Assembly (NCBI GenBank): GCA_947629575.1 | Contig: CANREF010000013.1 | Span: 1-42,141 of the forward strand | Direction of reading: 5' to 3' | DNA: 42,141 bases | Source of the DNA: an uncultured Clostridia bacterium | Lineage (GTDB): Bacteria; Bacillota; Clostridia; Christensenellales; Borkfalkiaceae | Shown: positions 23,640 to 32,000 of the stretch, piece by piece | Layout of the letters: each line of letters starts with the position of its first letter | How positions within the stretch are numbered: position 1 is the first letter of the stretch | The notes under the pieces: model-generated | The model's database searches: none | Seen by the model: the letters and a program-made list of their open reading frames with translations, nothing else | Told to the model about the DNA's origin: nothing | Position numbers and translations under genes: made by a program

Positions 23640-24511
23640 GTTCTCTCCCTTTCGGCTTTGAGTTCCCTGCCCCGTGCAATAAGGGGGCAGATGCGCGCCG
23701 TGCGGCAGTCCCCCACCCTTTTCGCGCCCACGTCGCGGGCATGATAGACGAGATACAAAGTTCCGTCCTCTTCGATCACACTGTTGTGCCCCGTTCCCTC
23801 CTCTTGGGCATTGCGGCTCAAAAGAGGGGCGTAGGTATGCTCATCGGGCTGTTTTTCGAAGTGAAGTTTCCTCACGTCGTCCTCTTCCCCGTGGGCATAG
23901 GCATAGCCGAGGAAATACTTCTCGTTCTGATAGCAATTCCCCGAATAGGTGACATAGTGATCGTTCCCCACCCGAAAGTAGAACGCCCCCTCGATGGTAT
24001 GCCAATCCTGCCCCTTTTGGAAGCGGTCGCGCAAAAAAATTTCTTCATCGAGAGTGGGCAAAACGATCTTTCGGGGAGCGCCCTCCGCGGTAAACATATC
24101 GAGCAGCTTATCCGCCACAATATATGTACCCGCCCGCGTTCCATCATAATCATTGACGGAATAAAAAATATAGTATCCGTCCCCGCTCTTTACGACATGG
24201 GGGTCGATGGAAAAGGGCGGAAGGATGGTCTTGCGGTAGACGAACGGTCCTTCGGGAGAGGAGGACGTCGCCACGCGGATCGCCTGCTCGTGCACGTCCT
24301 CCTCCTCTTCGGGAAGGGAGGAATAGTACATGTAGAATACGCCCTCCCGCTCGATGACGCAGGGCGCCCAGAATTCCTTCCTGCCCGCCTCCCGAAGGGT
24401 CCTGCCGACGTATTCCCAGCCCGAGAGAAGGCTGTTTGAGCGGTAGGTCTCCACGCCCTGCACGCCCGTACAATAGAGGTAATATTTTTCAGCCACCAGC
24501 CGTCGTCCCAC
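23636..24511 (-). CDS. GH43-like beta-xylosidase / arabinofuranosidase, 5'-truncated
   Basis: A 291-residue five-bladed beta-propeller protein. Blade motifs visible are FWAPCVIEREGVFYMYYS (48-65), SIDPHVV (100-106), HTIEGAFYF with the likely general acid Glu (170-178) and GTGHNSVIEEDGTLYLVYHAR (240-260). In the family the catalytic base Asp sits in a DP-x-[IV] motif about ten residues before the first KYYLYCT-like strand. Here KYYLYCT is at residues 9-15 and the preceding residues (a GTG start, GRRLVAE) do not match, so the base is missing. There is no good ribosome site. The reading frame changes abruptly just upstream, suggesting a chimeric junction near 24497. The protein is probably inactive as a hydrolase or is a broken gene. 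Confidence 0.75.
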   Translation of the reverse strand: MGRRLVAEKYYLYCTGVQGVETYRSNSLLSGWEYVGRTLREAGRKEFWAPCVIEREGVFYMYYSSLPEEEEDVHEQAIRVATSSSPEGPFVYRKTILPPFSIDPHVVKSGDGYYIFYSVNDYDGTRAGTYIVADKLLDMFTAEGAPRKIVLPTLDEEIFLRDRFQKGQDWHTIEGAFYFRVGNDHYVTYSGNCYQNEKYFLGYAYAHGEEDDVRKLHFEKQPDEHTYAPLLSRNAQEEGTGHNSVIEEDGTLYLVYHARDVGAKRVGDCRTARICPLIARGRELKAERERT

Positions 24512-24591
24512 TTCTTGGGCGCGATGTTCACGATGCCCTTGTCGAACACTCGGCGCTGTCGTAAATAAAAAAGTCCCAAAAACGGGGACAA
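24498..24591 (-). pseudogene. Decayed coding remnant upstream of the GH43-like gene
   Basis: On the minus strand, codons strongly rich in G or C at the third position encode VFDKGIVNIAPKKWDDGWW in a frame different from the GH43-like gene, preceded in yet another frame by FIYDSAE. Joining these needs single-base changes, so the segment looks like a degraded piece of a coding region fused to the truncated GH43 gene. I do not recognise the parent protein. Confidence 0.4.
24561..24590 (-). terminator. Possible terminator of the two-component operon
   Basis: On the minus strand GTCCC and GGGAC form a 5-base-pair stem followed by TTTTTTATTT. It lies about 215 bases after the histidine kinase stop, on its strand. 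The stem is short. Confidence 0.45.
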
Positions 24592-24605
24592 AATATCATT
24601 GGGTT

Positions 24606-24640
24606 GAGCTCCACTGGCATTGCCGATGGAGCTTTGTTTT
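24606..24640 (+). terminator. Orphan terminator-like hairpin
   Basis: AGCTCCA (24607-24613) pairs with TGGAGCT (24627-24633), followed by TTGTTTT on the plus strand. No plus-strand gene ends here, so it may be left over from a rearrangement, or act structurally. Confidence 0.4.
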
Positions 24641-24669
24641 AGAACTGTAAGCGAGAGAAAGTCCCCCCC

Positions 24670-24795
24670 GCGTCATCCTGAGCCGAATTGTCGATATGAA
24701 AGCCGAGAGTACTCCCCGAAGGAGCTCGCGGGGGATAGACGCTTCGGGGAGAGCGTTATCGTACTGCGTAATTGCTCCTCACCTCAGCATGACGC
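24670..24795. repeat. MITE-like palindromic repeat element
   Basis: A 126-base noncoding element bounded by inverted ends: GCGTCATCCTGAG (24670-24682) and CTCAGCATGACGC (24783-24795), with one mismatch. A strong internal hairpin has arms CTCCCCGAAG (24712-24721) and CTTCGGGGAG (24742-24751). Ends of the type GTCATnCTGAG are seen on interspersed intergenic repeats in many bacteria. It sits between the histidine kinase and the truncated GH43-like gene, at the probable rearrangement point. Other copies cannot be checked in this window. Confidence 0.55.
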
Positions 24796-24806
24796 ACGGC
24801 GTCAAA

Positions 24807-26147
24807 TCAGTCGAAAGACGGTTCGGGCGCTTGGGACAGCGCGAACGTCAATGTGACGCGCGTTCCCTTCCCGAGCGCGGAAGTAATATGGATCTCTGCG
24901 CCGAGCAGCCTTGCGATCTCCTTGACGAAGCTCATTCCCAGCCCGAGCCCCGATTTATCCGAACGGGACGGCTCTGCGCGGTAAAACCGTTCAAAGATGT
25001 GCGCGAGCGTCTCCTCGCTCATCCCGATGCCGTCGTCTTCGATCGCAAGCGCCGCCCGCCCCTCTTGGCGTTCGAGAGAGACGATGACGTGCCCCCCCTC
25101 TCTTCCGTACTTCACGGCGTTGTCCACAAGATTCTGGAGCAGCCGTTCAAAGAGCGTGACGTCCGCCAAGACGACGACCCCCTCCTCGATCTCCGTCTTG
25201 CATGCGACCCCCTCGGGAAAGGGATAATCGCCGAGGAATTCCTCCGTGAGCGCCGAAATATCGGTGGGCGAGAGCTCCGCCTTGAGGCGGTTCGCAACGC
25301 GCGTGAATTCGAGCAGACTGTCCGTGATCGCCTTCAGACGCTTGGACTGGCGGTAGATCACGGCAAGGGACTCGTCCTTATCGCTCTCGCTGCGGCCGCC
25401 GTCGAGGGCATATTCGCTCTCCGAGAGGATGACGGTAAGGGGGGTGCGCAGTTCGTGGGCGACGTCCGAAGTGAAGCGCTCATGATTGCGGAACATTCCC
25501 TCGAGGCTGTCGAGCATATAGTTGTAATCCTCGGCGAGCTGGGCAAGTTCGACGTCTTCTGGAACTTCCGAGAGCCGCTTTGCAATGTCCTTCGAGAGGG
25601 TGATGTCGTTGACTTCCCGCCTCATCCTGTCGATGGGACGGACCGCCCGTTTGACGGAAAAGACGTTCAAAAAGATCCCGATGACGGCGAGAACGCCCGC
25701 AAATACCGTGACGGATACGACCGCCGCGAACCAACCGCCGTAAGAGGCGGAGACGATCCCCCTGAGATAGATGTCCTCCCTTCCCTCGAGCGAGACCGCA
25801 AAGTCATAGACGTAGTATCTCTCGCCGTCGATCTTGATATAGGAGACGACCCCCTTTTGGATGGGAAGATCGACCGGACCGGGAAAAGAGCCCTTATTCA
25901 ACGTACCGTCGCTGAAATATACGCTCAGATAGACCCCGTTCACATCATAGTCGAAGCCGTCGGGAGGGATCGGACCTTCCGATGCCGAGAGGAGGGAAGC
26001 GCGGCTCGTGACCGTTTCGATGAGGGCGTTGTGGATATTGCTGCGCAAGACCGTAGTGCCCGCCACCGCCGCGGCGGCGACGATGATCGCCGTGAGCAGG
26101 GAGAGGATGAGTGAGTTGATGAGGATGATCTTATTTCCGAATTTCAT
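24807..26147 (-). CDS. Two-component sensor histidine kinase
   Basis: A 446-residue membrane kinase. Membrane spans lie at about 7-30 and 138-163, enclosing an extracytoplasmic sensor of about 105 residues without an obvious known fold. A HAMP-type linker (164-218) follows. The H box DVAHELRTPLT carries the phosphorylated His231. The ATPase domain shows the N box LVDNAVKYG (340-348), G1 EDDGIGMSE (370-378), F box FERFYRAE (385-392) and G2 GLGLGMSFV (400-408). Its start overlaps the response regulator stop by four bases, so the two form one system. The adjacent PepSY lipoprotein on the same strand is a plausible target or signal partner. Confidence 0.94.
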   Translation of the reverse strand: MKFGNKIILINSLILSLLTAIIVAAAAVAGTTVLRSNIHNALIETVTSRASLLSASEGPIPPDGFDYDVNGVYLSVYFSDGTLNKGSFPGPVDLPIQKGVVSYIKIDGERYYVYDFAVSLEGREDIYLRGIVSASYGGWFAAVVSVTVFAGVLAVIGIFLNVFSVKRAVRPIDRMRREVNDITLSKDIAKRLSEVPEDVELAQLAEDYNYMLDSLEGMFRNHERFTSDVAHELRTPLTVILSESEYALDGGRSESDKDESLAVIYRQSKRLKAITDSLLEFTRVANRLKAELSPTDISALTEEFLGDYPFPEGVACKTEIEEGVVVLADVTLFERLLQNLVDNAVKYGREGGHVIVSLERQEGRAALAIEDDGIGMSEETLAHIFERFYRAEPSRSDKSGLGLGMSFVKEIARLLGAEIHITSALGKGTRVTLTFALSQAPEPSFD

Positions 26148-26812
26148 TCTTTTAACGTATATCCCACGCCGCGGACGGTATGGATGAGTTTTTTGCCGAA
26201 CCCCTCGTCGACCTTCTTCCTGAGATAGCGGATATAGACGTCCACCGCATTGGATTCGATATATTGGTCTGTGCCGTACAGACTGTCGCAGATCCGCTCG
26301 CGCGTGAGCACGATGCCCCTGTTCCTCATCAGGAGCACGAGCAGATCGAACTCCTTCGCCGAGAGCGGGATGGCCTGTCCTCCCCTCTCCGCGGTGCGGC
26401 TTTCAAGGTCGAGTTTGAGATCGGAGACGGTAAGACTGTTTTCCCGCCGCCCCTCGCTCCGCCGCGTGACGAGACGGATACGGGCGAGCAATTCCGAGAA
26501 TTCGAACGGCTTCACGATATAGTCGTCCGCGCCCATATCCAGCCCCTTGACGATATCTCCACTCCCGTCGAGGGCGGTGAGCAAGATCACGGGCACGTCT
26601 ATTTTCTTAGAACGGATCGCGGTGAGGAATTCGAGCCCGTTCATGACGGGCATCATGATGTCCGAGATCACGACGTCGAAGCCGCCCGCGCGCAGATATT
26701 CGAGCCCCTCCTCGCCGTCCGCCGCGCACTCTACGATAAAGCCGCTCGCGACGAGCCGTTTTTTCAGGACGGCTCTGAGGCTCTCGTCGTCCTCGAGGAC
26801 CAATATCTTCAT
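26144..26812 (-). CDS. OmpR/PhoB-family response regulator
   Basis: A 222-residue regulator. The receiver domain (1-115) has the acidic pair Asp8/Asp9, the phosphorylated Asp51 in ISDIMMP, Thr79 and Lys101 in IVKPFEFSE. The winged-helix DNA-binding domain (about 125-220) ends in HTVRGVGYTLKE, typical of the OmpR family. I choose the ATG at 26812 because MKILVLEDDE is the standard family start and AGGAGGGG lies just before it; an earlier ATG at 26863 would translate the 5' hairpin. The gene has a consensus promoter and is followed by the kinase gene with a four-base overlap. Confidence 0.95.
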   Translation of the reverse strand: MKILVLEDDESLRAVLKKRLVASGFIVECAADGEEGLEYLRAGGFDVVISDIMMPVMNGLEFLTAIRSKKIDVPVILLTALDGSGDIVKGLDMGADDYIVKPFEFSELLARIRLVTRRSEGRRENSLTVSDLKLDLESRTAERGGQAIPLSAKEFDLLVLLMRNRGIVLTRERICDSLYGTDQYIESNAVDVYIRYLRKKVDEGFGKKLIHTVRGVGYTLKE

Positions 26813-26833
26813 ATGTTCCCCTCCTTTCTGCGG

Positions 26834-26866
26834 GAATTGCCCGACAGAATGTCTATCGGGCAATTC
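26834..26866 (-). promoter_or_regulatory. Stem-loop at the 5' end of the response regulator mRNA
   Basis: On the minus strand GAATTGCCCGA pairs perfectly with TCGGGCAATTC (arms 26856-26866 and 26834-26844) around an 11-base loop. The predicted transcription start lies two or three bases upstream, so the mRNA would begin with this hairpin. No T run follows, so it is not a terminator in this direction. A role in mRNA stability or as a binding site is inferred. Confidence 0.65.
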
Positions 26867-26874
26867 TCTTCTCT

Positions 26875-26903
26875 ATTATATAATCCGTAGTCCGATTAGT
26901 CAA
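26875..26903 (-). promoter_or_regulatory. Consensus promoter of the two-component operon
   Basis: On the minus strand TTGACT (26898-26903), 17 bases, TATAAT (26875-26880). The -35 box overlaps the last bases of the PepSY lipoprotein gene, so the two-component genes can be transcribed independently of it. Confidence 0.82.
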
Positions 26904-28839
26904 ACGATTTGTCAAAATCGAGGATGTCGCCCGTCACGGCGTCGATCTCTACGGTGTATTCCATGCTCTTCTGTTTGAATTCGACCTCATAGATCAGGAT
27001 TCCGTCGTCCTCTTCGAGCTCGATCTTGATCAAGCGGACTTCGCTCTTGGTAAAGCTGAAATATTCGAGTGCGATCGAGAGCGCTCTCTCCTCGCCGATA
27101 AGGGTCTGGTTTCCGTCCATGAGCTCGCCCTTGAGGGTGACTTCGCCCGTCACGGCGTCCACATAACAGTCGTACTCTCTGCCGTCCACGACGATCTCCA
27201 CTTCATAATAGAAGGTCTTATTCGCGCCCGTGCCGCGGTCCTCGAGTTCGACGTCCTTGATATGTCCCGTCCTGCCTGCGGCCGCCAAGTGCTCCTCCAC
27301 CGCCTTGCGCGCCTGTTCGGGAGTGATGTAGCTCTCGGAGGATTGGGGAGGAAGTTCCTCCCCGTGCTCGCGGTCGATCTCCTGCTCTACGATCGTACCC
27401 GTGCGGGCGTCGAGGGTCATCTTGTATTCCACATTCCCCACGAGAAGTTTGATCTCATAGCAGAGCCTTCCGTCCTCCCGCTCGAGTTTGATCTTCTTGT
27501 AGGTGAGCATGTCTTCGGTGAGCTTGAAGTTGTCGAGCGCGATCTGGAGCGCCTCTTCCTCGGTGAGCGCGGGAGTGGGGTCGGCGGGATTGCCCGCATA
27601 TTCCTCGTTGAGGGTGACTTCGCCCGTCACGGCGTCCACCAAGTATTCCGTCTTCTTGCCGTTCGCCTTCACTTCGATCTCATAGTAGTAACGGGTCTCG
27701 CCGTTTTTGCGTTCCTTTTCGATCTCCACGTCGAGGATGAGCGCGTCTTCGCCCGCCAGCGTCTTCACCTTTTCGATCGCCTGTTCGCGGGTGATGAATT
27801 CTCCGCTCTGAGGGGGAGTGACGTCCTTCTTGTCGATCTCCACGTCGAGGATCGTGCCGTCGGAAGCGGCAATCTCGAACTCATATTCGTTGCCGTCCGC
27901 CGTAAATTCGATCTCATAGACGAATTTCCCCTTCTCATAGTCGAGCTTTGTCTTGAGGAAATTCACCGTCACGCCGTCCGTGCCGTTCGGGAAGGCGAAG
28001 GAGACAGCGATCTCTTTTGCCTGCTCCTCGGTGATGATCGAGGGGATGTCGGGATTTTGTACGCTCTCATCGAGAATGTTTTGGGAAAATTTCACGATGT
28101 TCCCGTTCACGGCGTCGATATCGACGGTGTAGCGGAAGCCGTTATACCCGAAGCTCGCCTTGTAGAACCTTCTGCCGCCGTCGAGATAGCTCTTCAACGT
28201 GAAGTTCTCCGCCGCGCTTTCGTCGATGCCCAACGTCCCGAGGGCGATCGCCTTTGCCTGTTCTTCGCCGATGTAGGAAGACTGCTCTCCTTCCACGGGG
28301 GCGGTGCTCTTCAATTCCGTCTTGCTCTCGAGCACGCTCAGATCGGCTGCGTCGAAGATGTAGGTGTATTCCGCCTGTCCGTCCTCGATCTCCACTTTGA
28401 AAACTGCCTTCTTCATGTAGGTGGTCTTATCGAAGTCGAAGCCCTCGACCTCTGCCTTGGCGATCCCCGAGAGTTCCAACGCCTTTTCGAACGCTCTTTC
28501 GAGATCGGAGAGTTCTTTCGTTTCCTCTGTTGCGGCGAGGGAGACGACTGAAGGCGCTTCGCCGACGATCGGCGTCACGTTCTCCACCTCGAAGGTCTTG
28601 CCGACGGTGTATTCCGCCACCGAAGAGGGAGTGATCACGGTGACGAGATAGTTCTGCCCGTTCTCCGCCGCCGTGCGGCTGATCACTTCGTCCGCAAGGT
28701 CTACGGTATAGAACGCCCGCACGACCCCGTCGTCATAGGAAAGGTCCTTCTTGGGCGTCACACTGCACGCCGCAAACAGCGGAAGGGTGAGGGAGAGCCC
28801 CGCAGCTAACATCATAGATCTCATAAAATACTTTTTCAT
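26896..28839 (-). CDS. Lipoprotein with about seven PepSY repeats
   Basis: A 647-residue secreted lipoprotein. The signal peptide (1-24) ends in the lipobox LFAAC with Cys25. It is followed by about seven tandem PepSY-type units at roughly 110-175, 189-256, 268-338, 348-418, 427-497, 508-577 and 581-647. Each begins with a helix such as ITPEQARKAV or LIGEERALSIAL and ends with YEVEI-x-G-x-EY-x-x-x-[IV]DAVTG. The first unit is degenerate. PepSY units are thought to bind or inhibit peptidases outside the membrane. The gene has its own -10 box (TATAAT at 28870-28875) and GGAGG before the start, and lies directly upstream of the two-component genes, which may respond to or control it. Confidence 0.9.
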   Translation of the reverse strand: MKKYFMRSMMLAAGLSLTLPLFAACSVTPKKDLSYDDGVVRAFYTVDLADEVISRTAAENGQNYLVTVITPSSVAEYTVGKTFEVENVTPIVGEAPSVVSLAATEETKELSDLERAFEKALELSGIAKAEVEGFDFDKTTYMKKAVFKVEIEDGQAEYTYIFDAADLSVLESKTELKSTAPVEGEQSSYIGEEQAKAIALGTLGIDESAAENFTLKSYLDGGRRFYKASFGYNGFRYTVDIDAVNGNIVKFSQNILDESVQNPDIPSIITEEQAKEIAVSFAFPNGTDGVTVNFLKTKLDYEKGKFVYEIEFTADGNEYEFEIAASDGTILDVEIDKKDVTPPQSGEFITREQAIEKVKTLAGEDALILDVEIEKERKNGETRYYYEIEVKANGKKTEYLVDAVTGEVTLNEEYAGNPADPTPALTEEEALQIALDNFKLTEDMLTYKKIKLEREDGRLCYEIKLLVGNVEYKMTLDARTGTIVEQEIDREHGEELPPQSSESYITPEQARKAVEEHLAAAGRTGHIKDVELEDRGTGANKTFYYEVEIVVDGREYDCYVDAVTGEVTLKGELMDGNQTLIGEERALSIALEYFSFTKSEVRLIKIELEEDDGILIYEVEFKQKSMEYTVEIDAVTGDILDFDKSFD

Positions 28840-28869
28840 TTATCGTTCCTCCTTGGATTTCTTGATGCC

Positions 28870-28875
28870 ATTATA
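28870..28875 (-). promoter_or_regulatory. -10 box of the PepSY lipoprotein gene
   Basis: TATAAT on the minus strand about 31 bases before the start at 28839; the -35 region at 17-base spacing is poor. Confidence 0.5.
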
Positions 28876-28970
28876 TTTTCAGAAAATTAAAGGTACATTA
28901 AAAAACAGAGGAAAATCAAAAAATTTTCAAAATTTTTTTCGGAGGGGAATTGAGCCCCTTTCGGGCAAGA

Positions 28971-28999
28971 AAAAATGCGGCGCACTGCGCCGCATTTTT
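28971..28999. terminator. Terminator of the VWA/lipoprotein operon
   Basis: AAAAATGCGGCGC (28971-28983) and GCGCCGCATTTTT (28987-28999) pair perfectly around an ACT loop, just beyond the stop of the giant lipoprotein gene at 29016. A/T runs on both sides make it bidirectional. Confidence 0.9.
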
Positions 29000-29015
29000 T
29001 TCGCTGTACCCGCTT

Positions 29016-32000
29016 TTATTCGGCGGGCTCGGTGATCTCTTCGAAGGTGAGCCCTTCATCGCCCTCGGTGACATGATAATGTCTGCCGCCCGTGGTGGTC
29101 AGATCGTAGGTCTTCGTTCCTTCGTCATAGGTGCAGGTATCCACGAGATAGACCGTCCTTCCGATGATGAACAGCACGATCTCGCCCTCGCTGTTGATAT
29201 CCGCATAGGCGTCTCCCTCTTTGGAATACAGCGTACGCATGGTCTCGGATGTCACGCTTGCGCCTTCGTAGGGCGGAACTCTGCCGGTATGCGGATCGTC
29301 CACATCCGTGAGGAGCTTTTCCTCGAGGTTAATATAGTAATATGTCGTGGAAGTGATATGCTCTTCCTCCGTTTGACGGACGATATAGGTCACAACTCCA
29401 TCCCGAAGATAGGAATAGCTCTCCGATTGAAGAAGTTCTTCCTGTTCGTTGTAGAGGCGGACGGCATAGATATCGCCCGGCGAGATGCCCGTGAGTTCGC
29501 TGTAGATGACCCGCTCCACTTCCACCTTGCCCGTCTTGCCCTCGCCGAGCTCGACCTCGTAGGTCTGCAGGCGGGTAATGGAATAGATGTTGAAGCCGTA
29601 TTGGCGGGTGTACTGGAACATGGTGCGCGCAAAGCGGAAGATATAGGTGTACCCATCTTTGCCCGTCCATTCCACGGTATAGTTGATATAGCCCGAAGTA
29701 TTTTCCTCGAATTCCACTTGATCGAGTTCGAAGACGTTCCCCTCGTAGTCGGTGATGCTCAGCGCCTCGCCCAAGGTGAAATCGAGATAGGCCTCGTCCG
29801 TGATTTTGCCCTGCTCGTCGCAGTTCTTTGTGATGACGAGCTCGCCGAACACGTTCGCCATCGCCATCGTCCCGCCCGACATCATGTTGATGAGGAAGTT
29901 ATAATAGAGGTAGTTATAGGAGGGAAGAGCGATGACATACTTCATCGCGTCGATGGAGTAAACGTTGACATTCGGGCCTGCGGAATCGCCGTGATAGTCC
30001 ACCGTGAGATCAAATCTGTAATATCCCAAATTGGCGGGAACGCTCAGGTAGAGCTCTACAGAGCCGTCGTCGAGCACTTCCCGTACGATGGTGCAGGTTC
30101 TGTTCCCCAAATCGCCGATCGTCACGAGACCGCTCACCGTGAACTCGCCGTCCCCCACGGGGCTGAAGGTGAGATTGCCGAGAGGAGAATAGACGTCCTC
30201 GTCCTCTTCGCTTGCAGCCAACTGGGTGAGAATGGGGTACAGAGAAGCGTTTTCCTCTACGCGCGTGAAGGTGATACTGTACCCGTCGCTGCGGTAGTAG
30301 TTCTTCCCGTTGTAACTCTTTTCCGCCGAGAAAGTACCGAACGTTGTGTCTTCGACAAAGCCGTAGGCATTGACCTCCGTCTCCCCTTCCCTCGGCGCGC
30401 GGTAGATGATGACGTTATCGCCGTCCAAAGTGAAGTAGCACCGTTCGCCTTCCAGATACACATATCCGTACTCGGAGAAGTTGAGCGCTTCGAGATCCTT
30501 GGTATAGTAGCCGTAGGGAGTGAATTTGGCGGGGGTAGCCGAACCGCGCTCCACGTTGAAACGATAGATGCAGGCGTCGCTGTCCGTATAGTAATAGAGC
30601 AGCGTATCCGTGACGAGCAGGTAGCGACCGCTCTGCGCAACGCCCATGGCGCTATAGCGGACCGCGTCACCATAGGCGTCGAGATCGAGCACCGTCATGT
30701 CCGCGCCGTTGACATACACTCCCGCAACGCCGTCGTGTTCTCTGATGATGGAGAGATAGGAAGAGCCGCCGATGGAAGCCACGCCGAACACGCCGTAGAT
30801 CTCCACCTTCTTGCCGTCCGCTCCCTTGTAGGTGAACAGATACCGATTTCCTTCGAGATTGCGGTAAGTCCCCTCTTCGTCGATGACAGAGCCCGAAGCG
30901 TCGTATGCGGTGAGTTTTCCGTAGCCGTCCAACCCGAAGTATACATCTTCGATGAGCGTCTGGTTGTCGAAGTAGAGGCACATGTCGGTATATTCCATCC
31001 CGCGGCGGGAGAAGGTGTTATTGCCCTGCAGGTCGATGAAGAGATAGCTCGAATCGCCCACGGTGACGCGGATCATCCCAAGTTCCTCGTTGTAGACGTA
31101 AGTGCCCGTCAGATCCTCGCTCGAGGAGACGTAGTGCGCCTTGGCAAAGCCGTCGAGGACGAGAGACTCCTGCGACGCGGAGAGATAGTCCCCCTCTATC
31201 GAGGAATTTCTCTGTACGAACAGAACGGTGCTACCCGAGGAATAGAGCATGAATTCGAAGCCCTGTCCCTCTCCTTCCGGCACAAACACAAAGTAACTGT
31301 CGCCGAGGATGGTCTTCCCCTCCGCCTCGCGGTAGGAGCCGTTTACGGTGTCGCCCGAAGCGGTATCGCTGTAGACTGCGCCGCCCTTTCCGTCGAACGT
31401 GAGCGATTTCGTCCTGTCCGAACCGCTCACCGTCATGGCATAAGCCGTTCCGCGAAGTTGGGTGAGAAGTTCGAACTTGCCCTCTTCGGGATCGAGCTCA
31501 AACAGATACGCCTCTTCGCCCGCGGTAAAGGAGAGGACATTCCCCTCGCGGGTGTAAAGCCCGATCACCGTTCCCGCCGCCGTCTTGTAGAAGCAGAAGC
31601 CCGCGACGAGCGTGAGCGTATCCTCGCCCGAGCGGTAGATCTCGTTGTACTCCGTGGGATCTTGTTCGCCGAGCGAAACGGAATAGACATAGTACGCGCT
31701 ATAGCTGCTGCTGTACAGCGTGCCGAACACGAAGGCTGTAAGCTCGGAGCAATCGAACGCGAAGCCCGTCGTCATGTTCTCCGTTTCGATATAATCTGTC
31801 AAGGTGAAGGTGTAGAGCCCTTGCTCTTCGTTATAGAGATAAGTCCCTTCCGCAAACTTGGTATAGGTGCGCACTCCGGGGTAGCCGTAGAGGGCGGCCT
31901 TCCCTTCGCCGCCGTCGTCAAGGACGAGCAGAGGAATGTAATAGACCTGTCCGCCGTCGCCCGCATAGAGCAGTTCGGTATAGGTGGAGGTGAGCTCGGT

